Below, piece after piece: positions 22,623 to 30,527 of a stretch of DNA of 30,527 nt. Position 1 is the first letter of the stretch. Each line of letters starts with the position of its first letter. Source of the stretch: an uncultured Collinsella sp. (GTDB lineage Bacteria; Actinomycetota; Coriobacteriia; Coriobacteriales; Coriobacteriaceae); the NCBI GenBank assembly GCA_900762015.1, contig CAAFEX010000067.1, positions 1 through 30,527 on the forward strand, read 5' to 3'. The translations under genes were made by a program, and so were the position numbers. The notes below the pieces were generated by a model. That model made no database searches. It saw only the letters and a program-made list of their open reading frames with translations, and was not told the DNA's origin.

Positions 22623-23314
22623 GCATCCGCGACAACCTTGATATCTCGGCCTATCTGGTACTCGGCCCCGAAAACACGCTGGGACGTCCCGTGGGCGATG
22701 TGGTGGCCCAGGCGCTCGACGCCGGCTTTACCTGCATCCAGGTGCGCTCCAAGGTGGCAAGCGCCCGCGAGATCATTGCGCTGACCGGCGACGCCGCGCA
22801 GGCAATCGCACAGGCTGGCAAGACCGGTCAGGTCGCCCTGTTAATCGATGATCGCCTGGACTGCGTACTCGCCGCGCGCGAGCAGGGCATTGCCGTCGAC
22901 GGCGTGCACGTGGGCCAGAGCGATATTCCCGTCGAGGTCTGCCGCAAGCTGCTGGGCCCCGATGCCATTGTGGGCCTTTCGGCCCGTTGCGAGGAGATGC
23001 TCGAGTACGTCAAGACCGCCGACATGAGCCTAGTCGACTATCTAGGCATCGGCCCGCTCCACGAGACTGAGACCAAGCGCGATTGCGGACGCGCAGCCGA
23101 TGGCTCCATCATCACCAAGAGCTTTGAGGACCTGGCCGCACTCCACGCGGCAAGCCCCGTGCCCATCGTGGTGGGTGGCGGCGTTAAGACAGCCGACTTG
23201 CCGCAGCTCAAGGCCACCGGCGTCGACGGCTTCTTTGTGGTGAGCGCCGTCTGCAGCGCCGATGACCCCTACGCCGCGGCCAAGGAGCTTGTCGACACCT
23301 GGCAGCAGGCATAG
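22619..23314 (+). CDS. thiE: Thiamine phosphate synthase ThiE
   Basis: ThiE joins HMP-PP with thiazole phosphate to make thiamine phosphate. The 231-residue TIM barrel shows FTCIQVRSK (diphosphate-binding region), LLIDDRLDCVLAA, DGVHVGQSDIPVEV, IVGLSARC, LGIGPLHETETKRDCG and the phosphate loop PIVVGGGVKTADLPQ. The ATG overlaps the DUF77 stop (ATGA). It ends the thiamine salvage operon at a strong bidirectional hairpin. HMP kinase (ThiD) is not in the window and must be elsewhere. Confidence 0.95.
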   Translation: MSIRDNLDISAYLVLGPENTLGRPVGDVVAQALDAGFTCIQVRSKVASAREIIALTGDAAQAIAQAGKTGQVALLIDDRLDCVLAAREQGIAVDGVHVGQSDIPVEVCRKLLGPDAIVGLSARCEEMLEYVKTADMSLVDYLGIGPLHETETKRDCGRAADGSIITKSFEDLAALHAASPVPIVVGGGVKTADLPQLKATGVDGFFVVSAVCSADDPYAAAKELVDTWQQA

Positions 23315-23358
23315 GCTCAGGCCGAGCAACTGATTCGCGGCCTCATATCTTCAGCAAT

Positions 23359-23404
23359 GGAAAGCGCATCCCGGTTCGAACGCCCATTCCGGGATGCGCT
23401 TTCC
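23359..23404. terminator. Bidirectional terminator between thiE and the patatin gene
   Basis: A 16-pair perfect stem (23359-23374 with 23389-23404; GGAAAGCGCATCCCGG and its complement). It sits between the convergent stops at 23314 and 23416. Confidence 0.85.
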
Positions 23405-23415
23405 GCATGCGACCC

Positions 23416-24285
23416 TTACCCCGCCAGATACGCTTCCAGCGCCGGCAAGGTCGCCTCCGCATCGCGGCGACCAATCTGGTAGATGCGCTCAAGTTCATCG
23501 GGCTCGCGACACAGCGACGGCACCTTCACCGATTCGCTCGGCCGCACCACAAAGATCTCGCCGGCAGCCTCGCGACGTGCCAGGTCATCGAGCGTGGCAT
23601 TGTAGACCTCATGCCGATGCTCAAGCGCTGCGACAAACTCCGGATAGTGACGGAACACACGCCGCAGCATGGGCATCACGCTGTTGGGCTGCTTCGCAAA
23701 GCCCGCCGGCTGCGTGAGTACCACGATATTGCGGTCATACCCCTGCGCAAACAGCCATGCGCTGGGAATAGAATCAGCCACGCCACCATCCAGATACTTA
23801 TGCCCGTCAATAGCAACGGGACGCGTCGCCACGGGAATTGCCGACGACGCCCGGATCCACTCGATATCGCGCTCATCGCCATAGGGCAGGTCGTGATAGA
23901 CGGCCTTGCCCGTCTCGATATCGGTACACACGCACGTAAATCGCATGGGGCAGGCGCGATATGCTTCCAGGTCGATGGGATCGCGCTCGATAGGCACCTC
24001 GTGATAAGCAAAGTCGGCATTGAACATATCGCCGGTTCGCAGCCAGCTGGTCACGCTCGCATAGCGCTTGTCGGCGCAATAGGCCTTGTTATAGCGAATG
24101 GCGCGGCCGATCTGGCGCGATTTAAAGTTGTAGCCAAATGCCGCGCCCGCCGAGACGCCCACCATATGGTCGCAGGTCAAACCGTGCTCCATCCAAACGT
24201 CGAGCACGCCCGCCGTATACATACCGCGGTAGCCGCCTCCCTCGAGCGCAAGCCCCACCGTGCGCGTCATATTTGGCTGTGCCAT
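23416..24285 (-). CDS. Patatin-like phospholipase
   Basis: A 289-residue cytoplasmic acyl hydrolase of the bacterial RssA/YjjU-like patatin group. The oxyanion loop is LEGGGYRGMYTAG (15-27), the nucleophile S45 lies in GVSAGA, and the catalytic Asp is D166 in YLDGGVADSIP, giving the Ser-Asp dyad. The open frame begins at 24285 and no signal peptide follows. The gene is monocistronic and divergent from the c-di-GMP gene at 24517. Substrates of such proteins are membrane phospholipids or lysophospholipids, not determined here. Confidence 0.92.
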   Translation of the reverse strand: MAQPNMTRTVGLALEGGGYRGMYTAGVLDVWMEHGLTCDHMVGVSAGAAFGYNFKSRQIGRAIRYNKAYCADKRYASVTSWLRTGDMFNADFAYHEVPIERDPIDLEAYRACPMRFTCVCTDIETGKAVYHDLPYGDERDIEWIRASSAIPVATRPVAIDGHKYLDGGVADSIPSAWLFAQGYDRNIVVLTQPAGFAKQPNSVMPMLRRVFRHYPEFVAALEHRHEVYNATLDDLARREAAGEIFVVRPSESVKVPSLCREPDELERIYQIGRRDAEATLPALEAYLAG

Positions 24286-24431
24286 GCGACCATCTCCGTC
24301 CCCGCAAATTTAAACGGAACAAGTATACCCATCAACATATACCGCCCCAGTCGCATTTTTTCTTGCGCACCCAGGCGTTGCGGTTTGGCGAATAAAAAAC
24401 GCCTCGCGGCGCTGCCATCCCCTCGCGCGCT

Positions 24432-24437
24432 TATAAT
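24432..24437 (+). promoter_or_regulatory. Candidate -10 element TATAAT upstream of the first c-di-GMP gene
   Basis: A perfect TATAAT 80 bases before the GGDEF start codon, in an AT-rich island of the 231-base intergenic region 24286-24516. No convincing -35 is seen at 17 bases. Nothing else in the gap can be named. Confidence 0.4.
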
Positions 24438-24516
24438 ATTGTCCACACTTCTCAGTACTTTTCGACAACAAACAGCAGCTGGCAAATAAGATCAGCAATG
24501 CAGCGAGGCGGGGGGC

Positions 24517-25227
24517 ATGGAAACAAACGAGGTGCAGGGTGCCGAGCCGCAACAGCACAACGAGATCGACCAGCTCAATACCTGTCTCGTCGAGTTGTCG
24601 AAGCTCTACGGCGCACAGCAGCCCGAGGCCGAGCGCCTGCTCGCAGAAGCAACCAATGCCGCCGCCCGCCTAAACGACCGCATCGTGCGACTCAAAGCCG
24701 ATGCCTACATCGATTCGCTCACGGGCCTGCCCAACCGCACCGCCTACGACTATGACATTGCATGTGTTTGGGATCGACAGCTCGAACACACGATTGCCTA
24801 TATCGATATCGACGGTCTTAAAGTCTGCAACGACCATTTTGGACACCCAGCAGGCAACCGCTACATCATCAAGGTCGCCAACTGCCTTAAGCTGCACTGC
24901 CGTCCCGATGAGCGCCTCTACCGTATAGGCGGCGACGAGTTCGTGCTCATCTCTATAACCGATTCGGTTGAAATGCTCAACCAGCGGCTCGAGGCTTGCC
25001 GGGCTTCTCTTGCCACCTCGACGTTCGATGATGGCCAGACTCCCATGAGCTACAGCTACGGTTGCGCCCACGCCAATCCCCAGGCAGGCGATGTGCTCCA
25101 CAAGATGGTAGCCGAGGCAGACCGGCGCATGTACGACTACAAACTCGTCAACGCCACACGCAAACGTATGAATAAAGCGTTCAACGAGCGGTATCACGCA
25201 CTCGATACCTTTGACGATTTTTTTTGA
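24517..25227 (+). CDS. GGDEF diguanylate cyclase, 5' part of a gene split at a T8 tract
   Basis: A 236-residue frame with a coiled-coil N-terminus (about 15-60) and a full GGDEF domain (65-200). DSLTGLPNR, the metal site YIDIDGLKVCNDHFGH and the signature RIGGDEF (138-142) are intact, so it can probably make c-di-GMP. The inhibitory I-site is degenerate (RPDE instead of RxxD). The frame stops at 25227 straight after a run of eight T. The tandem paralogue at 27517 runs through the equivalent point (YDYKL to the PAS domain) as one protein, so this reads as the N-terminal part of a larger protein. The ATG at 24517 is preceded by a G-rich GAGGCGGGGGG. Confidence 0.9.
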   Translation: METNEVQGAEPQQHNEIDQLNTCLVELSKLYGAQQPEAERLLAEATNAAARLNDRIVRLKADAYIDSLTGLPNRTAYDYDIACVWDRQLEHTIAYIDIDGLKVCNDHFGHPAGNRYIIKVANCLKLHCRPDERLYRIGGDEFVLISITDSVEMLNQRLEACRASLATSTFDDGQTPMSYSYGCAHANPQAGDVLHKMVAEADRRMYDYKLVNATRKRMNKAFNERYHALDTFDDFF

Positions 25228-27439
25228 CGTGCAGGACCGCATCTTCCAGGCGCTATCGCTCACGGATACCGGACGCTACCTGTTTCTTTGCAACGTCGAC
25301 ACCGATCAGTCCCATTGGTCTCAAAACGCCGTACAGGATTTTGGCTTACCATCCGGAAACGTCTATCAGATGGATAAGGTATGGTCGCAACACATCCATC
25401 CCGACGACATCGATGCCTGGCGCCAGGATATCGAAGCGGTGATGTCCGGCAAAAAACGCCGTCACAGCATGAGCTATCGCGCCAAGGATGCAAGCGGCCG
25501 ATACGTTACTGTCACGTGCTCCGGCATCCGTCTTGACGGCAACGAAAGTGAGCCCACGCTGTTTGCCGGCTCCATCACAAACGCGAGCATTGTCGAAAGT
25601 ACCGATCCCGCTACCGGTGTGGGCGATGTGCGCGCACTGATAGCGGCTATCGAGAAGCGTAGGGAACTCGCCAAGCCCACCGATTTGGTGGCGCTTAAGT
25701 TCGAGAACGTCGACCGTATCAATGCCGCCTACGGTTATCAAACGGGCAACGATGTTCTCATGGAGCTCACCGGGCGCATCCTGTCTCAGCTCCCCGGATC
25801 GTCCGAGTTCTTCCGCTCGTATGGTCTGCAGTTTGTTCTTATGTTTGACAGCCAGCCCGACATCGATCTTTCCGATGTTGCCCAAAGGCTGCGGCAAACG
25901 CTCATGGCCCCCATCACGGTGCATGACATCGCTATCGTCCCTGTCGCCCATACGGCCTTTGCGCGTTATTCGTCTATCGTCTCGCAGCCGCTCACGGTGC
26001 TGTCCGGCCTCAATCGCCGCCTTGACGCCGAGATGCGCAGCACGGCTCCGACACATCACAGTCCAAGCACTTTGACCCAAGTCGGTGGTTTTGCCGCGTA
26101 CGACCGACGGGACAAGATGACCGGGCTCATGCGCGGCAATGATTTTCTACACGTCGCCGACACGCATCGTTCCGCGCACCCCAACGAAGACCGCGCCATT
26201 GTCGCCATCGACCTGGGACGCATGCGCGTCTTTAACGAGTGGTACGGACGCCAGGCAGGCGATACCCTCATTGCCGAGGTAGGAAGCGCGCTGCAGACGT
26301 TACAAGCCGATTGCGGCGGGATCGCCGGGTACTGGGGCCAGGACGACTTTGTCGCCTATCTCCCCGGCGACCGCAGGACCATCGATACACTCTACGAACG
26401 CATCCGGCGCATCGTCGCCACGCGCGACGACTCGGTCGGCTTTTTGCCCGCCTTCGGCGTTTGCCCCGTAGGTTCAGAAGAGCGCATCAACATTTTGCTC
26501 TACGACCACGCAAAGGCCGCGCTCACCCGCGCGCGCCACGATTTTAGAGACCGCATCAAGTTCTTTGAACCCGAGACCTACGCGCAACGCGAGCGCGAGG
26601 ACCATCTGCTCTCGGCATTCCAGCACGCTCTAAACCAGGGACGGATAACCTTCCGCATCCAGCCGCAATGTGACATGGAAACCAAAAAGATCATAGGCGG
26701 CGAAGCGCTAGCCCGCTGGAAAGACGAGGATGGCAGCTTTATCTCACCCGGTACGTTTGTACCGCTGCTCGAGCGCAACGGCTTCGCGGTGACGCTCGAT
26801 CGCCATATTTGGAGCCTCGTTTTTGCATGGCTCTCCGAGCGTTTGGCTCAGGGATTGCCCTGCGTGCCCATCTCCGTCAACATAAGCCAAACCGATTTGA
26901 TCTCGGTTGACGTCGCCAAGCAGCTCGAACGCCTGGCAATGCGGTATGCCGTTCCCACGCATTACGTTAAGGCCGAAATCACCGAAAGTGCGTATGCCAA
27001 TAATCCCGAGGATGTTACAACGCTCGCCAGCAAGCTCCGTTCTCTGGGCTTCTCTGTGCTCATCGACGATTTTGGCAGCGGATCGTCGTCGCTCAGCATG
27101 TTGCAAAAGATTGACGCCGATGTGATCAAACTCGACGGCCGTTTCATGCCCCTCGAAACCAGTCAGGCAGACAAGGGAGAAAGCATCGTCAAGTCTGTCA
27201 TCAACATGTCTTGGCAAATCGGCATGTCCGTCATAGTCGAGGGCGTCGAGACCGACAAGCAAATCGCTTTTCTGCATGAACTCGGCGTGCGCTATGTCCA
27301 AGGTTTTTACTACTACCGCCCCATGCCGATCAATGCGTTCGAGGAGCTCATTGCCGACAGCGCATCCATTGACCCGCGCGGCATCCTGTTGCAGAACAGC
27401 AGCCGTACGCTGCCGCCGCAACATGGCGCCGCCTGTTAA
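25211..27439 (+). CDS. PAS-GGDEF*-GGDEF*-EAL protein, 3' part of the split c-di-GMP gene
   Basis: The frame of 742 residues carries a PAS domain (about 10-125), a degenerate GGDEF domain with GLQF in place of GGDEF (130-265), a second with GQDDF (300-450) and a complete EAL phosphodiesterase (about 465-720). The EAL residues are kept: GGEALARW, VNISQTDL, AEITES, LIDDFGSG, VIKLD, VEGVET and QGFYYYRPMP. It should hydrolyse c-di-GMP. It has no credible start of its own: the first codon is a TTG within the previous gene with no ribosome site. It is one base out of frame with the GGDEF frame upstream, and the 16-base overlap contains the T8 tract. With one T fewer, both would form one protein of about 970 residues with the same layout as the gene at 27517. 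Confidence 0.85.
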   Translation: MTIFFDVQDRIFQALSLTDTGRYLFLCNVDTDQSHWSQNAVQDFGLPSGNVYQMDKVWSQHIHPDDIDAWRQDIEAVMSGKKRRHSMSYRAKDASGRYVTVTCSGIRLDGNESEPTLFAGSITNASIVESTDPATGVGDVRALIAAIEKRRELAKPTDLVALKFENVDRINAAYGYQTGNDVLMELTGRILSQLPGSSEFFRSYGLQFVLMFDSQPDIDLSDVAQRLRQTLMAPITVHDIAIVPVAHTAFARYSSIVSQPLTVLSGLNRRLDAEMRSTAPTHHSPSTLTQVGGFAAYDRRDKMTGLMRGNDFLHVADTHRSAHPNEDRAIVAIDLGRMRVFNEWYGRQAGDTLIAEVGSALQTLQADCGGIAGYWGQDDFVAYLPGDRRTIDTLYERIRRIVATRDDSVGFLPAFGVCPVGSEERINILLYDHAKAALTRARHDFRDRIKFFEPETYAQREREDHLLSAFQHALNQGRITFRIQPQCDMETKKIIGGEALARWKDEDGSFISPGTFVPLLERNGFAVTLDRHIWSLVFAWLSERLAQGLPCVPISVNISQTDLISVDVAKQLERLAMRYAVPTHYVKAEITESAYANNPEDVTTLASKLRSLGFSVLIDDFGSGSSSLSMLQKIDADVIKLDGRFMPLETSQADKGESIVKSVINMSWQIGMSVIVEGVETDKQIAFLHELGVRYVQGFYYYRPMPINAFEELIADSASIDPRGILLQNSSRTLPPQHGAAC
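25218..25225 (+). repeat. Homopolymer run of eight T at the frame break
   Basis: GA followed by eight T and then GACGTG. In the upstream frame it reads GAT TTT TTT TGA (stop). Removing one T gives DDFFDVQDRIF, which aligns with DDFEISDRVF of the intact paralogue. Candidates are slipped-strand phase variation, transcriptional slippage, a mutation that has broken the gene, or a sequencing error. Confidence 0.85.
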
Positions 27440-27516
27440 CGACAAACGCCTTTAGCCCCCACCGCGCAGCGCAACCAGCGCGCCACAGCGCCTCGACCCA
27501 AGAAAGCAGCGTAGCT

Positions 27517-30234
27517 ATGGATAGCGCCAACAACTATACCGAGACGCTCGAAGAGACCGTCCGCGGCCTTCTCAAACGTCAGGAGGATCTGATCAGGACC
27601 GCCTTTACCGACCAGCTTACCGGGCTTGGCAACCGTGGCGGCTTTACCCGTTCCCTCGAGGAGCTCTGGGAGCAGGACACCCCCGTAACCATGGCGTTTA
27701 TCGACATCGATAACCTTAAGCACTGCAACGACATCTTTGGACATGACGAGGGCAACCGCTATATTTTGCAGGTAAGCCTCTATCTCAAGCTGTATATGAA
27801 GGTAGACGAAGCGGCATTTCGTCTGGGAGGCGACGAGTTTGCCATCCTGTCTACGATTGCAACCGAGGACGACCTCGCCGAACGTCTGGAACGCTGCCGA
27901 ACGGTCTTGCTCAAAAACAACGATTCCGAGATGCCCCGCTCGTTTAGCTACGGAGTGTCGCATGCCGACCCCGCCCTGGGCGAAGCCCGCAATCGCATGA
28001 CGCTCGATGCCGACCATCGCATGTACGACTACAAGCTACGTCATGCCATGCACCTCGATCGACGCAATATCACGCAAGTCCACGCCGACGACTTCGAAAT
28101 AAGCGACCGCGTTTTCGACGCCTTTTCGATGCTCAACGAGGGCCGCTATTTCTTTATCGAAAACTTGGACAAACATCGCACCCTCTGGTCACAAGGTGCC
28201 TTGCGCGATCTCGGTCTCCCCTCGGAGCACATAGACAACTGTCGCGATTACTGGAAAACGCGCGTCCATCCCAATGACCTTGAGGCCTACATCAACGACA
28301 TCGACCAAGTCTATAACGGCACCAAGCACCGTCGCGTCATGCAGTATCGTGTGCGCAACGCCGTCGGCGACTACGTCCTTTGCCGTGCTCGCGGGTTTCG
28401 TATCGACGGCGACGGAAATGTCCCCTCGCTCTATGTCGGCGAGCTCGTCAACCACTCACTTGCCGAAACCGTCGATGCCGCGACGGGCCTCGGTACGCAG
28501 CGCATGCTGGTCAACGCTATCGATGCCTGCCGTCGCGACCATTGCAAGACGGGGCTTATAGCGGTGCGCGTTCGTGGCACGGCGAAGCTCAACGAGCTCT
28601 ACGGAGCCGAGGCTGTCGACAACATGCTTGCCGAATACGCAGGTCGTATGCTGTCGATCACCCACGGCAGGAGTAGGGTCTACCGTTCACGAAGCGTCCA
28701 ATTCGTCGTGCTCAGCAGCGATTTGGACCATGAGGCATTCGAGCAACTGACTTGCCACCTTAAAGAGGCCGTTTTCGCTCCTGTTCAAATCGCGGGCGAC
28801 ACCATTACTCCCGTCTGTCTTGTCGTTCCGGCCTTTTACGAGTACTTAACTCATCAAACGACTGCCGTCTTAGGCGAACTCGAGCGTCGCCTTTGCACGG
28901 CCGGCGGGCTTGTTCCCAACGACAGCCTCCCCATACCCGAGGCGGAGCGCAAAAGCGCCATAGCCGAACGCATCGACTTGCTCACGGGCCTCTATCGACC
29001 CAGCGAGTTTATGCGGCGCGCCAACGCATTTCTCAAGACAAGGCGCGACGGTGCCTGGTGCATCGCCACGGTCGACATGGGTCACATGCGCCTGTTTAAT
29101 GAATGGCACGGCCAGGCCGAGGGCGACCGCGTGCTCGCCGATGTGGGCACGGTCCTCAAGGACATCGAGAATGCCGATATGGGCGTCGCAGGATACTGGG
29201 GCCAAGATGACTTTTGCATACTCATCCCCTTTAAGCACATCACCGTCCGTCAAATCTACAACCGCGTTCGCGAGGCAGTAGCCAGGCATGATGACGGCGT
29301 AGGTTTTTGGCCGTCCATGGGCGTTTACCCCATCGACTCCAATGAGGAGATCACCATCGATGCGCAGGCAAAGGCCATGTTTACCAATCGGCGCGCAAAA
29401 AACGACTTTAAGGAGCGCATTGCCATTTTCTGCCCCGCGGAGTACGAGCGCGAAGTCGTGTTCCACCGCACGCTGACCGAATTCCAGTACGCGCTCTCGG
29501 ATGGTCGCATTACCTACCACTTGCAACCCCAGGTCGATATGGAAACCGGCGAGATTATTGGTGCCGAAGCACTCACCCGCTGGATTGACAAGGACGGCTC
29601 TCTCATTTCGCCCGCAACGTTTATCCCCGCACTCGAGGAAAGCGGCTTTGTAGTGACGCTCGACAAGTACATTTGGCAGGGTGTCGCCATATGGCTTCGC
29701 GAGCGTCTCGATCGCGGTCTTCGCGTGGTTCCGATCTCGCTTAATGTGTCGCGCGTGGATATCCTTGCCTGCGACGTTGCCAAACATATGGGGGCGCTCG
29801 CCGCCCAATACAACCTACCGCCCGAGCTCATGCGTATCGAGATCACCGAGACGGCTTATACGGGAGAGTCCGAGGCCGTGGACAAACTGACAGCCGACCT
29901 GCACACCCGCGGCTTCTCGACCTATATGGACGATTTTGGCACCGGCCAGTCCACGCTCGCGATGCTCAAGAACGTCAACGTCGACGTCATCAAGCTCGAC
30001 CGCACGTTTGTGTCCATCGATGGCGATCATGGCCGCAGCACGCAAATCATTTCATCGATGCTCGAGATGGCACATTCGCTCCATCTGCCCGTTGTGGTCG
30101 AAGGTGTCGAGACAAATGAGCAGGCGAACGTGCTACGGCAAATGGGCGCCCGCGACGCTCAAGGCTTCCTCTACTACCGCCCCATGCCAGCGAAGGATTT
30201 TGAGGCATTGCTCGATGGTGGCAATAACAACTGA
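27517..30234 (+). CDS. GGDEF-PAS-GGDEF*-GGDEF*-EAL dual-function c-di-GMP protein
   Basis: A 905-residue cytoplasmic protein without membrane helices. Residues 25-165 are an intact GGDEF domain (DQLTGLGNR, FIDIDNLKHCNDIFGH, RLGGDEF at 103-108; I-site degenerate, KVDE). Residues about 190-315 are a PAS domain (HPNDLEAY). Two degenerate GGDEF domains follow, with SVQF (about 330-460) and GQDDF (about 490-630). Residues about 645-895 are an EAL domain with all catalytic motifs: GAEALTRW, LNVSRVD, IEITET, MDDFGTG, VIKLD, VEGVET, QGFLYYRPMP. It can probably both make and break c-di-GMP, with PAS and the degenerate domains as sensors or scaffolds. It starts 77 bases after its paralogue at 25211-27439 and is a tandem duplicate of it. 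The ribosome site before the ATG is weak. Confidence 0.93.
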   Translation: MDSANNYTETLEETVRGLLKRQEDLIRTAFTDQLTGLGNRGGFTRSLEELWEQDTPVTMAFIDIDNLKHCNDIFGHDEGNRYILQVSLYLKLYMKVDEAAFRLGGDEFAILSTIATEDDLAERLERCRTVLLKNNDSEMPRSFSYGVSHADPALGEARNRMTLDADHRMYDYKLRHAMHLDRRNITQVHADDFEISDRVFDAFSMLNEGRYFFIENLDKHRTLWSQGALRDLGLPSEHIDNCRDYWKTRVHPNDLEAYINDIDQVYNGTKHRRVMQYRVRNAVGDYVLCRARGFRIDGDGNVPSLYVGELVNHSLAETVDAATGLGTQRMLVNAIDACRRDHCKTGLIAVRVRGTAKLNELYGAEAVDNMLAEYAGRMLSITHGRSRVYRSRSVQFVVLSSDLDHEAFEQLTCHLKEAVFAPVQIAGDTITPVCLVVPAFYEYLTHQTTAVLGELERRLCTAGGLVPNDSLPIPEAERKSAIAERIDLLTGLYRPSEFMRRANAFLKTRRDGAWCIATVDMGHMRLFNEWHGQAEGDRVLADVGTVLKDIENADMGVAGYWGQDDFCILIPFKHITVRQIYNRVREAVARHDDGVGFWPSMGVYPIDSNEEITIDAQAKAMFTNRRAKNDFKERIAIFCPAEYEREVVFHRTLTEFQYALSDGRITYHLQPQVDMETGEIIGAEALTRWIDKDGSLISPATFIPALEESGFVVTLDKYIWQGVAIWLRERLDRGLRVVPISLNVSRVDILACDVAKHMGALAAQYNLPPELMRIEITETAYTGESEAVDKLTADLHTRGFSTYMDDFGTGQSTLAMLKNVNVDVIKLDRTFVSIDGDHGRSTQIISSMLEMAHSLHLPVVVEGVETNEQANVLRQMGARDAQGFLYYRPMPAKDFEALLDGGNNN

Positions 30235-30292
30235 TACGCTCGCGCGCAAAACGCCACCGCCGAAGGGGGAATTTGCCTCCATTAGCTAACTT

Positions 30293-30323
30293 ATATCCCC
30301 AATTCAAACCAAATTGGGGATAT
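30293..30323. promoter_or_regulatory. Perfect 12-base inverted repeat after the EAL gene, before the next gene
   Basis: ATATCCCCAATT (30293-30304) and AATTGGGGATAT (30312-30323) flank CAAACCA. There is no T run on the plus side. It lies 38 bases before the start codon of the next gene and could be an operator, a leader hairpin or a terminator of the EAL gene. Confidence 0.5.
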
Positions 30324-30361
30324 GATACAAACCGCTGTTCCGCCCAAGGAGGTTATCCATC

Positions 30362-30527
30362 ATGAACGAGTCGTATCGCATGGGCGAGCAATCGATTATT
30401 GTCTATCTTCAGCGACTTGCGAATGGCATCTCGACCGCCGAACTCGATGTTGCCGCGCTGCCTGCTGAGCTACGCGCCGTTGGCGAGCAACTGCAAAAGA
30501 CGCATGCCATCCTGCAACAAGAGCGCC
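30362..30527 (+). CDS. Start of a further gene, cut by the window edge
   Basis: AAGGAGG (about 30346-30352) precedes an ATG at 30362 and the frame stays open for 55 codons to the end. The product begins MNESYRMGEQSIIVYLQRL and ends in a helical, probably coiled-coil LRAVGEQLQKTHAILQQER. That kind of helix often leads into a GGDEF domain, so it may be a third member of the signalling cluster, but no domain is visible yet. Confidence 0.7.
   Translation, partial: MNESYRMGEQSIIVYLQRLANGISTAELDVAALPAELRAVGEQLQKTHAILQQER

Overview
The window looks like chromosomal DNA from a high-GC, gut-dwelling actinobacterium of the class Coriobacteriia, most likely Collinsella or a close relative. This is inferred from the GC-rich codon use, the protein types (a bile salt hydrolase, a DXP-independent PLP pathway, a Kup K+ transporter, deformylase-like proteins) and the overall gene style. 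No rRNA, tRNA, CRISPR array, phage or transposase gene was recognised. Most of the window is compact metabolic and transport chromosome. The unusual parts are several structured intergenic elements and a c-di-GMP signalling cluster at the right end.

Layout. 1-3.1 kb: a MocR/PdxR-type regulator diverges from pdxS-pdxT, the PLP synthase genes. 3.1-3.46 kb: three consecutive inverted-repeat elements. 3.46-6.45 kb: an acidic protein with an RGG tail, an MFS exporter and a deformylase-like protein. 6.47-6.62 kb: a second copy of the composite structured element seen at 3.3 kb, with different bases in the same stems. 6.6-8.25 kb: an XRE-repressor/alanine aminotransferase (AlaA) fusion with a phased operator array upstream. 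8.3-10.2 kb: a divergent LysR/EamA pair. 10.3-12.6 kb: a Kup K+ transporter. 12.7-14.2 kb: a bile salt hydrolase and a second deformylase-like protein that has lost its catalytic Glu. 14.4-17.9 kb: an AzgA-type purine permease, an alpha/beta esterase and a UraA-type permease. 18.0-21.1 kb: a HAD phosphatase, a LysR regulator and a MetE-like (YxjG) protein on the minus strand, with a Met-box-like palindrome between the last two. 21.15-23.3 kb: a long REPIN-like inverted repeat, then a TPP riboswitch with terminator controlling thiM, a thiamine-binding DUF77 gene and thiE. 23.4-24.3 kb: a patatin-like lipase. 24.5-30.5 kb: two tandem giant GGDEF-PAS-GGDEF*-GGDEF*-EAL c-di-GMP proteins and the start of a third gene.

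The strongest leads are: (1) the first c-di-GMP gene is split in two frames at a run of eight T, while its neighbour has the same architecture intact, which suggests phase variation, slippage or recent inactivation; (2) a composite hairpin element is present twice, with covarying stems and invariant core and flanks, each time between convergent genes and next to a minus-strand stop codon; (3) the XRE-AlaA fusion carries an internal Shine-Dalgarno and ATG exactly at the start of a 405-residue AlaA; (4) two deformylase-like paralogues have each lost a different catalytic residue. All functions are read from sequence alone; no database search was run.
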